Source: Granulicella sp. S190 (GTDB taxonomy: Bacteria > Acidobacteriota > Terriglobia > Terriglobales > Acidobacteriaceae). Taken from it: DNA of 64,000 bases. The notes beneath the pieces are model-generated. The model did no database searches. It saw nothing but the letters and a program-made list of their open reading frames with translations, and had not been told where the DNA came from. The stretch lies in the NCBI RefSeq assembly GCF_009766095.1, contig NZ_LMUD01000014.1, positions 75,976-139,975 of the forward strand, in the 5' to 3' direction. Below, piece after piece: positions 17,951 through 27,993 of the stretch (positions within the stretch are counted from its first letter, which is position 1; every line of letters begins with the position of its first letter). The position numbers and the translations under genes are program-made.

Positions 17951-20743
17951 ATGAACACGATGAGTGACGCGGATGTCTCAACACTTGCGCTTCAGCGACG
18001 ACGTTTAATGCTCGCTTTTTCTGTTGCCGCCACCCTCGGAACCATTGGCCTTCCGCACGCGATGGTCGCACAACAATTCCCAACCACGACCTTCTTGCCG
18101 ATGCCTGCACCCGCCGTACTTCGAATGCATGCCGGCGGCGCTGCAAGTGGTCTCTGGGCTGCTGAAACAGGACTGAATGGATCTGGCTCGTCCCCGGTCT
18201 CAACGGGCAATGCCATCACCACGACTCTTGATCCATTTCCAGCGCCACAGACGATTTACCAAACCGCACGCAGCGGCGTATTTACATACACAATCTCTTC
18301 TCTGACCCCGGGTGCAACCTATCCGGTCAAGCTCCATTTTGCGGAGATTCAGGATACGGCCGCAGGACAGCGCGAATTCAATGTCGCTTTGAATGGGGTT
18401 CAGGTGCTCTCCAATTTCGACATCTTCGCAGCAGCAGGCGGTGAATTTATGGCGGTCGAGCGCGCATTCACAACCACGGCCTCGAGCGGCGGAACGATCG
18501 CCATACAATTCGGAAGTGGAGCCGCAGGATCGCCTTTGGTGAGCGGCGTTGAGATACTGCCTCCATTGAGCTCCGGTACCACGTTGAATACGGGAGTCTA
18601 TACGGTTATTTCGAAGGCAACGAGCCTCAGCCTGGATAACAACGACTCAGTGATCTCCGGGACGAACGTGATCCAGTACACCGGAAGCGTTGGCAACACT
18701 GGCCAGCAATGGCAGATCAACAAGCTTCCGGATGGAACCTATGACTTGGTGAATCTCTCCGGCGGCCTCGCACTGGACTCCAATAACGTCACGACTCCCG
18801 GTGCAGCCGCCGCTGAACTCACTTCTGCCCCGGCTGTTCCGACACTCAACCAGCACTGGCGAATTACACCTCAGACCGGTGGTGGATACACCGTCTCAGG
18901 TGCTGCTAATGGGCTCTATCTTGACAGCGGCTCAAGTGCGAGCAACGGTGCGCTCATCACGCAGAACAGCATCTCCCAAGTCACCTCTCAAATTTGGACA
19001 ATCGCTCCGGTGCAGATCGGTGCCTCCACTCCCTTTGTAACGTACGAAGGCGAATGGGGAACCTTGCAGAACGGTGCCACGGTTACCTCCCAGCTCGTTC
19101 CACAGGCTACTCAATTTGTCACCGAAGCGATCGAAGCTTCAGGGCGCGCCTATGCTCACCTGGCAGGTGCTTCTTCCTCGGTACAGTGGCAGAACCAGAC
19201 CGGCAAAGCAATCACTGCGGTCAACATTCGTTACTCCATTCCGGATGCTTCGACCGGCGGTGGTATCGATGCAACATTGAATCTGTACGTCAATGGTCAG
19301 TTGCGGCAGGCCGTACCGATGAACTCTCATCAGACGTGGACCTATGAAACAGCTTCGGACTACTTCGGCGCGATAGAAACACCAGCCGCAGGCGAATCTG
19401 CCTTCATGTACTGGGATGAAGTACACGTCTTTATCTCGGGCGCCGCGGTCCAGCCGGGAGACAGCATCGCACTTGAAGTCGATACACAGAAGAACACAGC
19501 CGCATATTACGACATTGACAGCATCGATCTGGAGGCCCCTCCGGCGCCTTTGTCGCAGCCGGCAAATTCCGTCTCTATCACCGACTACGGAGCCGTGGCG
19601 AATGACAGCACTCATGACTACAGCTCGCAGATCCAGAACGCAATCAACTATGCAAGCGCTAATGGACAGATTGTTTGGATCCCGCAGGGTACGTTCCACA
19701 TTGTCAACCAATTGCTCGTCAACAATGTGATCATGCAGGGTGCGGGCGCCTGGTACTCCGTTCTCTACTGGGATACCTTGGACTATCCTGACCTGCCCGG
19801 CGCGAGTGTACCCAGTACCGATCAAATTACGGGCGAGAGTTCAACGCTTGAAAACTTCGCCATGGACAGCAACTCCAATCGGGAGGTGCACAAATATGGC
19901 GTAAACCTGCACGGAGCAAACTGGAAGATCGATAGCCTCTGGGTGCAGCACGCCGGTCCAAGCCTCTGGCTCCAGGGCACGGGGGGCCTTGTGCAGAACA
20001 TGCGCATCAACAATTCCTTCGCTGACGGGATCAATCTCAATAATGGCAATGGTGATGCAGCACAGGGGACGAACGTCGGCAATAACCTGACAGCGCGTAA
20101 CAACTTCGTGCGTGGCACTGGGGATGACGGAGTTGCGATTAATTCCGTCGCAGTCGGTGGCACGGGTGCTTCCTTTGTTCAGATGCAAAACCCGACGGTC
20201 ATTCAGAACACCTCGGTTGCACCGTGGTGGGCGAATTGCTTCGGCGTATATGGAGCAGCAAATATCTACTTCGCGAACAACTTTGGCTCTGGCGGGTCAC
20301 GCCAGAACGGCATCGACGGCGGCCCCTTCTATTCCATCGGTCAGCCATTCCAAAGTGGCAAGATCCAAGGTAATATCCTGTTTCAGTCTGGAGGCAGACA
20401 CGGCAGCATTACACCGAACCCAGCTATCACCGGGGGAGCTGGCGGCAACTGGGGCTGGAACAAAACGCTGGTTACCAATCAGATCATTCGCGGCAATAGC
20501 ATTGTGAACGCGACCTTTGACGGGCTTCAGGTTGTCGCAATGGAGAACGGTCAGATCGACAACAATACAATCAACTCACCAGGCATGAATGGAATCAACA
20601 TCCAGTCAGGTGCTCAGGGTAATGCGGTTTTCAACAATAACCAGGTCTGGAACGTCCAGAGCGGCTATTCCCCGTTCATCGATTCGGCTTCGTCAACGTT
20701 CAACGCCACGGGAAGCGGCAACACCAACTTCACGCCACAATAG
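17951..20743 (+). CDS. Secreted malectin/ricin/CBM/beta-helix polysaccharide-degrading protein (GH87/GH55-like)
   Basis: A 930-residue exported protein. After an export segment (about 20-42) there is a malectin-like domain (about 55-200: YPVKLHFAEIQDTAAGQREF), a ricin-type lectin domain (about 205-350, two Q-x-W motifs: GQQWQINK and NQHWRITP), a carbohydrate-binding/discoidin-like beta-sandwich (about 360-530) and a pectate-lyase-type right-handed beta-helix (about 540-930) that opens SITDYGAVANDSTHDYSSQ. The helix carries paired Asp residues in GTGDDGVAIN. This architecture is typical of mycodextranase/alpha-1,3-glucanase (GH87) and GH55-type enzymes; the exact substrate is uncertain. The stop is followed by a strong terminator, so it may be a single-gene unit controlled by the palindromes in its leader. 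Confidence 0.75.
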   Translation: MNTMSDADVSTLALQRRRLMLAFSVAATLGTIGLPHAMVAQQFPTTTFLPMPAPAVLRMHAGGAASGLWAAETGLNGSGSSPVSTGNAITTTLDPFPAPQTIYQTARSGVFTYTISSLTPGATYPVKLHFAEIQDTAAGQREFNVALNGVQVLSNFDIFAAAGGEFMAVERAFTTTASSGGTIAIQFGSGAAGSPLVSGVEILPPLSSGTTLNTGVYTVISKATSLSLDNNDSVISGTNVIQYTGSVGNTGQQWQINKLPDGTYDLVNLSGGLALDSNNVTTPGAAAAELTSAPAVPTLNQHWRITPQTGGGYTVSGAANGLYLDSGSSASNGALITQNSISQVTSQIWTIAPVQIGASTPFVTYEGEWGTLQNGATVTSQLVPQATQFVTEAIEASGRAYAHLAGASSSVQWQNQTGKAITAVNIRYSIPDASTGGGIDATLNLYVNGQLRQAVPMNSHQTWTYETASDYFGAIETPAAGESAFMYWDEVHVFISGAAVQPGDSIALEVDTQKNTAAYYDIDSIDLEAPPAPLSQPANSVSITDYGAVANDSTHDYSSQIQNAINYASANGQIVWIPQGTFHIVNQLLVNNVIMQGAGAWYSVLYWDTLDYPDLPGASVPSTDQITGESSTLENFAMDSNSNREVHKYGVNLHGANWKIDSLWVQHAGPSLWLQGTGGLVQNMRINNSFADGINLNNGNGDAAQGTNVGNNLTARNNFVRGTGDDGVAINSVAVGGTGASFVQMQNPTVIQNTSVAPWWANCFGVYGAANIYFANNFGSGGSRQNGIDGGPFYSIGQPFQSGKIQGNILFQSGGRHGSITPNPAITGGAGGNWGWNKTLVTNQIIRGNSIVNATFDGLQVVAMENGQIDNNTINSPGMNGINIQSGAQGNAVFNNNQVWNVQSGYSPFIDSASSTFNATGSGNTNFTPQ

Positions 20744-20761
20744 AAGTTGTAGATTTGCAGA

Positions 20762-20791
20762 AATTGGGCGTCCCTTCGGGACGCCCCAATT
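20762..20791 (+). terminator. Strong hairpin terminator after the beta-helix gene
   Basis: A 13-bp GC-rich stem (AATTGGGCGTCCC against GGGACGCCCCAATT, one bulge) closed by a TTCG tetraloop. It marks the end of the metabolic region, before the injection locus. Confidence 0.85.
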
Positions 20792-20890
20792 CATATCAGG
20801 TGAGCACGTATGTGTTGCTTTCACTATCTCGGTCATATCCTTTTCATGCCAAATGTCGTACCTATAGTTTGAGGTACATATAATCTGCTC

Positions 20891-21058
20891 CTAGCCGCGC
20901 TTGAGTCTACGGAGAGTGCTGCTAGACGTGGCGAGTTGACGGAAGCGCAGGTTCTGCTGAAGCAGATGGTGCTCGACTCTGTCACGTTACCGAATACACG
21001 ACGGAGCTACGCCCTGACGCTGGATGAGCTGTTCACGTCTCTGCTGATCGGTCGTTGA
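20891..21058 (+). pseudogene. Truncated N-terminal fragment of a tyrosine integrase
   Basis: An open stretch of 55 codons without a good start reads LTEAQVLLKQMVLDSVTLPN, then TRRSYALTLDELFTSLL, then a stop. The motif LPNTRRSYALTLDE is the typical SAM-like core-binding domain start of tyrosine recombinases. The catalytic domain is missing. It lies between the metabolic genes and the injection locus and may mark an old insertion boundary. Confidence 0.55.
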
Positions 21059-21609
21059 CCCTTGGATTGCGACAGAAGTGGAAAGCCTCGATGGATGCGT
21101 TGGCACCCTCGACTATCATTCTGAAATCGGCCGCCGATGGTTTCCTTCCAGCAGGAAAGTGTGGAATTGCTTCTCGATAGAGTCGAGCGGCAGGGTCGGC
21201 TTCCGTCCAGGTCGCGTGGCGAAGCCGTCCAGGTAGTACAAGAACATCTCGTTCACCGTGCGTCATCGATGGCTATCGTTAGCCAAAGTTTTCCGACAGA
21301 TCCATCATCTCCGCAACAGTTTGATGTCGAGTTGAGCGTCATCGACCTGCCAAATGGCATTGGGCTTCAAAGCCTCGCGCCTATGCGCCAGATCGAATTG
21401 AGTAGTTCTGGACCAATAGTCGATAGTTTGGATAAGAGTAGCGAGCCGCATGCGGGTAGTGTTGGTGCTGACGGCAACCCCGTGATTCTTTTCTCCGCAG
21501 AAGAAGTTTTGCGAAAGCCCTTTGTCCTGTCAACGAGCAACACCCATTCGAACAACTTGCAAAAAAGATTTGCATCTGTCCTTGACATCCGCTCTTGTCT
21601 TTTACAAGC
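21059..21609. other. Intergenic stretch before the kinase, no recognised gene
   Basis: Reading frames exist on both strands (for example plus 21137-21643) but none has a convincing start, family motif or codon pattern. A minus-strand stretch at about 21121-21264 reads NEMFLYYLDGFATRPGRKPT between stops and may be a short unrecognised relic. A TTGACA occurs at about 21584, but no good -10 was found. Confidence 0.4.
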
Positions 21610-24600
21610 ATGGCAAAGAAAACAAAGAGCCGTTATGAGTTGAAGGAAAAGCTGGGCGAAGGTGGCATGGGCGTAGTGTGGAGAGCGTATGATTCTGCCC
21701 TCAACATTGATGTTGCGCTCAAGATGCTGCTGGATGTTCACGATGCTGCGGCTCTTGAGCTGTTCTACGAAGAATGCCGGAAGCAATCAGCGCTTGCACA
21801 CCCAAATATAGTAGAGATCCGTGATACCGGGAGCTTTGACGGGGACGGAGTCCGCAGTCCTTACCTCGTCATGCCGCTGTTGCACGGCAGAACTCTCTCT
21901 GCACTTATCCGGTCTTCAACCCAGCCATTGTCGAACGACCGGTGCATGGATATTATTGCGCAGGCTGGTCGAGGTCTGCAGGCGGCGCATGATGCCGGTC
22001 TTCTGCATCGTGATATCAAGCCTAGTAATCTGTTCGTGCTCGAAGACGATTCCGTCAAGCTTCTTGATTTCGGAGTCGCACTGCAAATGGATGTAAGTCG
22101 CACGGTCGGCCGCAAGGGGACATTGCTTTATATGTCCCCTGAGCAGCTTGCCATGAGGTCGCTTACGCGCTCCTCTGATGTATTCTCACTCGCCGTGGTT
22201 TGCTATGAGATGCTCACCCGTAAACAGCCCTTCATGGCGGCCTCTGAGGAAGGTGTTGTCGAAGCGATTCGAAAACACCATCCTCCTCTTGCCTCATCCC
22301 TCAACAGCAATGTAAGTGTCACGTTGAGCCAGGTGCTGTGCGTTGCGCTGGCGAAAGATCCTGCGCATCGTTTTTCCAGCGTGAAAGAGTTCAATGACGC
22401 TCTGCGGCGGGCACACTACGACCCCCTCTTCATGGTATTTGATCCGACGAAATTCAAGCCCCGGCTCGAGAAGGCCACTGCTGCTTATGAAGCTGGGAAT
22501 TTCGAATTCGCACAGGAGTTGCTTGGAGAGTTACAGTCGGAGGGCTTTCTGACTGAAGAGTTCACCGCCCTCGCAGAGAAGGTGCAGAGCGCGACGAAGA
22601 AGCGTGATATCGAGCGACTGCTCGCTAGCGCCCGCGCCCGCGTGCAGGATGGCGAAGACAGGTTGGCGTTACAGCGGGTCAGCGAGGCTCTGGACCTAGA
22701 TCCGCGACAGGAAGATGCCCTTGTCTTGCGGCATGATATCGAGGCGCGACGGGCTGAGGCAGATGTCGTGGACTGGTTGCGCATCGGTCATCAGCATCTG
22801 GAGAAGCTTTCGTTCGTCCATGCCCGTGAGGTCGCGCAGCGCATCCTCGAGGCGCATCCAGAGGAGGATCGCGCACTTCGTTTTATTTCGCTCGTGGAAC
22901 GACGCGAATCCGAAGTGCAGCGCATCCTCGAGCAGAAGAAGGAAGCCTACGCAGAGGCGCTCGATGCAGAAAAGCATAACGAGATTACTGCCGCGCTCAG
23001 CAAGATGAAGATGGTGTTAGCGCTTGAGCAGCAGGCCCCGGACGGCAACAAGCCTAAGCAACTCGCTGTCTTCCAGAGTTTCTATAACAAGCTGCTCTCT
23101 GAGCATGAAGCTATTGCTGCAAGCTATACCGAAGCAACGCAGTCAATGGAGCGCGGCGACTACGCGATCACTGCAGAACTCTGCGACCGCTTTCTCGAGC
23201 GGTTCCCGCAACACACCCTGTTTAAGGCGCTCAAGTTCGATGTCGACCAGCGCCGACGGCGTTCCATTTCGGCCAGACTCATTAAAATAGAAGAGGCAGT
23301 TGAGAACGAGCCAGATCTGGACAGGCGTGTGGCGATGCTTGAAGAGGTTGTGCGTGAGTCGCCAACCGTGCTCGAGTTCAGCCGGTTGCTCGAGGCAACG
23401 CAACAGAAGAGCTCGCTGGTAAATGGGATTGTAAGCCGAGCACGTGAACTCGAGGCTCGCCAACTCCATGGGGAAGCACTGGTGCAGTGGGAGACGCTGC
23501 AGACAATCTACCCCGAATTTCCGGGCCTTTCTATTGAAGTAGAGAACCAGAGACTTCGATGGCATCTGAGTGAGCGCCTGACGCGTAAGAACCAGTTGTT
23601 AAGCGAGATCAGAGAAGCACCGGAAAACTGCGAATTTGATAATGGACTGCGCTTACTGGCCACTGCTATGGAAGAGTTCCCGCAGGACGTTGAGTTTGTT
23701 GAACTACATGCGTACTTACAGCAGAAGCAGGAATTGGCTGCGCATTTAGAAAATCTGCTTCAAGATGGCAGACGCAGCCTGGATGATGGAGACGTGTTGT
23801 CCGGTCTTGAGAAGCTGCGTACCGCCTACAATTCCGGTACGAAGACAAGGCGAGCTAAGACCGAGCTGATAGAAGGATTACTACGTGCGGCCAGAGCGAG
23901 CCAGGGTGATGAGCGCCAGGCAAGAGCTTACCTCTTGGAGATTCTGAACCTCGACCCGGGTAATCATGCGGCTAAGGGGATGTTGCAGTTTCTGGAGGAT
24001 CAGTCGGAGTATCGCAGTGTGGATGAAGTACTCTCGCGGGCGTTACAGCTACGCAACGGCAACAATCTGAGGGGCTCTATCGGCTTACTTGAGAGTGCGT
24101 TGCGAGAATATCCTTGTAATACGCGCCTCCGCAAGGTCCTGAATGAGATGGATGCCGGCCCCGTGGAGATACGCACACGGGCTCTCGAGGCGGTCCGCAG
24201 AAAACGTCTGGAAGAAGATAGCCTGGTAAGCGCTCCTTCGATCCAAGAGCATGCGGCCTCCATCGAGCGCACTGCCGATCGTTATAAAGAAGACGAAGAG
24301 TTTCAAGTCGAATCGCGCATATTGAGGGCGCGATTACAAACTATTGCAACTACGGCGCCCGAGAACTCGGCTCCTTCCCGCGAGCAGCACTCCGTAGCCG
24401 TGCAACTTCCTAAAAAAGCAAACCGACGAAGCTCCACTCTTATCACCGGCTGCATTGCTGCAATGCTGCTTGCAGGAGTTGTACTGATCTGGCATAAGTC
24501 GCATAAAAGGGCACTGCCGGCTCAGCTTGCATCCGCCACTGTAAACCTCCGTACCGTGCCTGTGGGCGCGTCGATCTTCCTCGATGGTAAGGAACTTGGC

Positions 24601-26379
24601 AAAGCGTCCCCGCTTCTTGGCGTGCAATTGCCAGAAGGTAAAACCACCTTACAAGCGCAACTGCCCGGCTATGAGAGCGTGGAGCAGGTTGTGGATGTAG
24701 CCGCTGGTAAACAGAACGACTTCACATTGGCACTCGTTCCTGTCGCACAGCAATTACAAATTATCGGTGCCGGTCGACTGCGCATCGACGGCGGCAGGGG
24801 GGAGAGGGTACGCTCAGGTCAGATTACGGCCACGCTAAGCCCTGGTCCTCATACACTCTTGTGGAAGGGAGCAACCGGGTCTGTAACGGCTCTCCACGTT
24901 CAAGTAGAAGATGGGAAGCCTGCCTCGCTCTCCGCTCCTCTTGCCGCAGGCACAAGCGGTCCTGTGCTTGTAGTAAGTGTCGCTGGCGGGCAGGGTGCAA
25001 TTTATACGAACCCCGGAGCGCCGGTCCAACTCGATGGCACCGCGAAAGGCATAGCGCGTCGAGAGGCAATGGCGTTCGATCTCCCAAGCGGGTTTCATGT
25101 GGCCACATCCGGGAGAGAACCGGACACCTTGGACGCGAAGTTCCAGACCGGCCCAGGTCGCCTGCTTCTCGTCGTATTTGACAAGCTCACCCGTTTCGGG
25201 TCGCTGACAGTACTCTCTAATATGGACGGAGCCGACTTGAAGCTTTTGCATGGCGCAACCATTGTGCGAGAAGGCAAGACAGAGCAGGGGCGATTCGACA
25301 TACCCGATCTTCCTGCCGGCACTTACACACTCAAGGCCAGCATGTCCGGTGCAGATACTATCGCGCCGCAAAGCATAATCATCAAAAACGGTGACTCAGT
25401 AAGCGCCACGCTGCTGTTCAATAAGAACGCTATCACACATGCGCTCTGCATACACACAGTGCCTGATGTAGAGGTGTTGATGGATGGCCATACAGTGGGC
25501 AGAGCAGGATCGGACGGCACCCTGACGCTACCCGCTGTGGCAATCGGCACGCACCATCTTGAGGCTCGACACGGTGGAAAAGCTTCTGTGCAGGATGTAA
25601 CGCTCTCCGAAGCGGATGGTGTTTTGAAGGAAGTTTCGCTGAAGCTGGATGATGAACCGGGCGCCGTCACCCTGCAGCTTGCTCCTGCGGAAACGGTAGT
25701 CACGGCTTTTAACCCGGATGGAAAGCAAGTTCCGCTCCCCTCTGCTGCTGTTGGAGGCGCGATCCTTAACCTCCCTGAAGGTAGATACCGCTTCGTAGCC
25801 ACGGCTGATGGATATACGGATCGCACCGAAACTGTAGACGTGATTGCCGGGAAGAGCGCAACCGTAAATCTTACGCTTACACCTGTCGCTTTCATGGAAG
25901 CTGCTCCGACCATTGAAGGCTGGGATAAGGGCGAATGGAATTTAGATGCGAAGGCACACACGCTTACCCACAACGGGGGCGACATAGGTTTTTACTCCGT
26001 GCAACCGGAACGTGGCCGCTATACGTTTGGGGGCAGTCTCGGTCGCGGATTCTTGCTGAACAGGCCCCGGGTGGAATGGGTGGTCAACTATCGCGGGCCG
26101 GATGATTACCTGCTCTTCTCGCTGGATCACACCGGTCTGGAACTATTCTCGGTCGTAAAGGGAAAGAAGATCTCGCATGGAACGAAGATCGAGCTTAGCG
26201 TGCGTGGCCCGTACAAGATCATGGTTAACGTGGAGCCGCAGCGCATCAAGGTTTCGCTGCTCGAAAGCGGCGCATGGAAACTACTGCACGACTGGACAGA
26301 TCTTCCGGCAGACGATAACCAAGGCAAGTTTGGTTTCAAGGGAGCAGTCACTCTCAGTAACTTCAACTTCAGCAAGTAG
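21610..26379 (+). CDS. Trans-envelope Ser/Thr protein kinase with TPR, TM, PEGA and LamG-like domains
   Basis: A 1589-residue membrane kinase, functionally comparable to PpkA of type VI systems. The Hanks-type kinase domain (about 8-270) is complete: glycine loop GEGGMGVVW, Lys38, catalytic HRDIKPSN (133-140) and DFG (153-155). Residues about 285-900 are helical TPR-like repeats. One TM helix (about 942-962) leads to several PEGA beta-domains (about 977-1430: VNLRTVPVGASIFLDGKELG), probably periplasmic. The last ~150 residues form a LamG/DUF1080-like sandwich resembling domains of the FHA protein at 49410. ATG 21610 has no clear Shine-Dalgarno. VgrG begins 21 nt later. It likely phosphorylates FHA partners encoded downstream to gate assembly of the machine. 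Confidence 0.9.
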   Translation: MAKKTKSRYELKEKLGEGGMGVVWRAYDSALNIDVALKMLLDVHDAAALELFYEECRKQSALAHPNIVEIRDTGSFDGDGVRSPYLVMPLLHGRTLSALIRSSTQPLSNDRCMDIIAQAGRGLQAAHDAGLLHRDIKPSNLFVLEDDSVKLLDFGVALQMDVSRTVGRKGTLLYMSPEQLAMRSLTRSSDVFSLAVVCYEMLTRKQPFMAASEEGVVEAIRKHHPPLASSLNSNVSVTLSQVLCVALAKDPAHRFSSVKEFNDALRRAHYDPLFMVFDPTKFKPRLEKATAAYEAGNFEFAQELLGELQSEGFLTEEFTALAEKVQSATKKRDIERLLASARARVQDGEDRLALQRVSEALDLDPRQEDALVLRHDIEARRAEADVVDWLRIGHQHLEKLSFVHAREVAQRILEAHPEEDRALRFISLVERRESEVQRILEQKKEAYAEALDAEKHNEITAALSKMKMVLALEQQAPDGNKPKQLAVFQSFYNKLLSEHEAIAASYTEATQSMERGDYAITAELCDRFLERFPQHTLFKALKFDVDQRRRRSISARLIKIEEAVENEPDLDRRVAMLEEVVRESPTVLEFSRLLEATQQKSSLVNGIVSRARELEARQLHGEALVQWETLQTIYPEFPGLSIEVENQRLRWHLSERLTRKNQLLSEIREAPENCEFDNGLRLLATAMEEFPQDVEFVELHAYLQQKQELAAHLENLLQDGRRSLDDGDVLSGLEKLRTAYNSGTKTRRAKTELIEGLLRAARASQGDERQARAYLLEILNLDPGNHAAKGMLQFLEDQSEYRSVDEVLSRALQLRNGNNLRGSIGLLESALREYPCNTRLRKVLNEMDAGPVEIRTRALEAVRRKRLEEDSLVSAPSIQEHAASIERTADRYKEDEEFQVESRILRARLQTIATTAPENSAPSREQHSVAVQLPKKANRRSSTLITGCIAAMLLAGVVLIWHKSHKRALPAQLASATVNLRTVPVGASIFLDGKELGKASPLLGVQLPEGKTTLQAQLPGYESVEQVVDVAAGKQNDFTLALVPVAQQLQIIGAGRLRIDGGRGERVRSGQITATLSPGPHTLLWKGATGSVTALHVQVEDGKPASLSAPLAAGTSGPVLVVSVAGGQGAIYTNPGAPVQLDGTAKGIARREAMAFDLPSGFHVATSGREPDTLDAKFQTGPGRLLLVVFDKLTRFGSLTVLSNMDGADLKLLHGATIVREGKTEQGRFDIPDLPAGTYTLKASMSGADTIAPQSIIIKNGDSVSATLLFNKNAITHALCIHTVPDVEVLMDGHTVGRAGSDGTLTLPAVAIGTHHLEARHGGKASVQDVTLSEADGVLKEVSLKLDDEPGAVTLQLAPAETVVTAFNPDGKQVPLPSAAVGGAILNLPEGRYRFVATADGYTDRTETVDVIAGKSATVNLTLTPVAFMEAAPTIEGWDKGEWNLDAKAHTLTHNGGDIGFYSVQPERGRYTFGGSLGRGFLLNRPRVEWVVNYRGPDDYLLFSLDHTGLELFSVVKGKKISHGTKIELSVRGPYKIMVNVEPQRIKVSLLESGAWKLLHDWTDLPADDNQGKFGFKGAVTLSNFNFSK

Positions 26380-26400
26380 TGTTCAATAGAAGGAAATTAC

Positions 26401-27993
26401 ATGGCAGATATCGCACTTAGCATTCAGATAGACGGCGAAGAACTGGAGTCTGATTGGCTTGGCAGAAAGGGTATCGTTGGCCGTGTTGTCATCAAGAAGG
26501 CGCTGAACCAGCATTCTTGGTGCGAGATTGCACTCCGCCAAACCGCAGAGAATCGGCCTCTTATTGAAAAATGGATCGGGTGTGGGATCTCACTGCGGTC
26601 CACAGCCGGTACAAAGCTGTTTACAGGTTTTGTGCTTGATGTGCGCCTGAAGTATGAGAGTTCTGGAAGCTTTCAGGTCTTGATCAAATCAGTAGATGAA
26701 AGTTATAAGTTGGACCTCGCCCCCAGGCATTGCTATTACGGAGCCGTGTCGCTGAGCGAGGTGGCACAACAGATCGGAGCTCGAGCGGCGGTGACGGTCA
26801 CGGTCGCGCAAGGAGGTGACACTAAGGCACCCCTTGACCTCGTTCAGTGGGGCGAGACGGATTGGCATTTTCTCTGGAGACTCTGCGACGACTTAGGACT
26901 TTACGTCATCGCGGCAGATGATGGAATCCACATCGCGCAGGGCTTTACCCAGGATGGGCCAGAGCTACAGTGGCGAAGCGATCAGGATGCGGGCATCGTC
27001 GAGTTCAGCATAGGCGGCTCGATCGGCGTGCCATCCACTGATGGCAGCCACTACGATTTCTCGTTGTCTAAGAGTAAAGCATTCCAGCAGGTGAAGAAGG
27101 ATGCAGCGTTGAGCGGCGCCGCTCCGAGCTTCACCAGTGCGGTCGCGCGGCAGTCCAAGGCTACTCTGCAGGCGGGTTATAAGATGTGGCGCAACCGCAG
27201 TAAAACACTCGATGATTACAGGGCTTCGCTCGAGCAGGAATCGGAGTGGTCGTTGGGCAGCGGACTGTCCTGCGAAGGAGTAAGTCGCTGCGAGTCGTTG
27301 GCTCCAGGACAGAGTGTGCAGATCAACGGTATCGATGGCGGCTCTGGTAAATACAACATTACGGAAGTTGTGCACACCTGGGAGCCGGTCGGTTATACAA
27401 ATCATTTTTACTGCACGCCATGGATGGGCTGGCGTTCTAATCCACACCCCGCACGACCGCAGGTGACCGGAGTTTACTCCGCCCGTGTGATCAATATCGA
27501 TGATCCACACGGACAAGGCCAGGTGCAGGTGCAGTACTACTGGCAGGAACAGGGCCAGACTACATGGATACGCCATTTAACCCCCTATGCGGGCGCGGAT
27601 CGCGGGATCTTCTTTCGGCCTGAGGTAGGCGACGAAGTGATGGTAGCGTTTGAGGAAGGTGATCCGGAGAGGCCAGTTATTTTGGGTTCGGCATGGAACA
27701 TGTCGGATGTTATCCCGAATGAAGACTTCTGGGGCGGCGAGACTCACAACAACGATGTCAAACGTATAGTCACCAAAAGCGGACATCGCATCTCGCTCGT
27801 CGACAAAGAGGGTGCTGAGTCTATCGCGATCGCTACACCCACTCACGCAAAGCTGGTACTGCACGAGAGGTTCGACGAAACAGGTCGGCCCGCGATCATC
27901 ATGAATGTCGACCATGGTGACCTGATCTTCAACGCGCCTAATGGACGGATTCACTTTCACGCGAAGTACTGGTCGCGTGAGGTAGGAGAGTGA
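26401..27993 (+). CDS. vgrG: VgrG-type spike protein (gp27/gp5 OB fold, no needle)
   Basis: A 530-residue spike hub of the contractile machine. The N-terminal gp27-like part (about 1-350) includes GETDWHFLWRLCDDLGLYVI, a hallmark of VgrG/gpD proteins. It is followed by a gp5-type OB domain (about 360-450) with VYSARVINIDDPHGQGQVQV, FRPEVGDEVMVAFEEGDPER and PVILGSAWN. The protein stops shortly after, where conventional VgrGs continue into a beta-helix; that needle is encoded by the next gene, whose GTG overlaps this stop (GTGA). Good Shine-Dalgarno AGAAGGAA. No PAAR or effector domain is fused. Confidence 0.92.
   Translation: MADIALSIQIDGEELESDWLGRKGIVGRVVIKKALNQHSWCEIALRQTAENRPLIEKWIGCGISLRSTAGTKLFTGFVLDVRLKYESSGSFQVLIKSVDESYKLDLAPRHCYYGAVSLSEVAQQIGARAAVTVTVAQGGDTKAPLDLVQWGETDWHFLWRLCDDLGLYVIAADDGIHIAQGFTQDGPELQWRSDQDAGIVEFSIGGSIGVPSTDGSHYDFSLSKSKAFQQVKKDAALSGAAPSFTSAVARQSKATLQAGYKMWRNRSKTLDDYRASLEQESEWSLGSGLSCEGVSRCESLAPGQSVQINGIDGGSGKYNITEVVHTWEPVGYTNHFYCTPWMGWRSNPHPARPQVTGVYSARVINIDDPHGQGQVQVQYYWQEQGQTTWIRHLTPYAGADRGIFFRPEVGDEVMVAFEEGDPERPVILGSAWNMSDVIPNEDFWGGETHNNDVKRIVTKSGHRISLVDKEGAESIAIATPTHAKLVLHERFDETGRPAIIMNVDHGDLIFNAPNGRIHFHAKYWSREVGE

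Noticed and set aside
21137..21643. Plus-strand ORF of 168 codons upstream of the kinase
   Set aside because: Overlaps the kinase start, has no motif or plausible ribosome site, and looks like degraded sequence.
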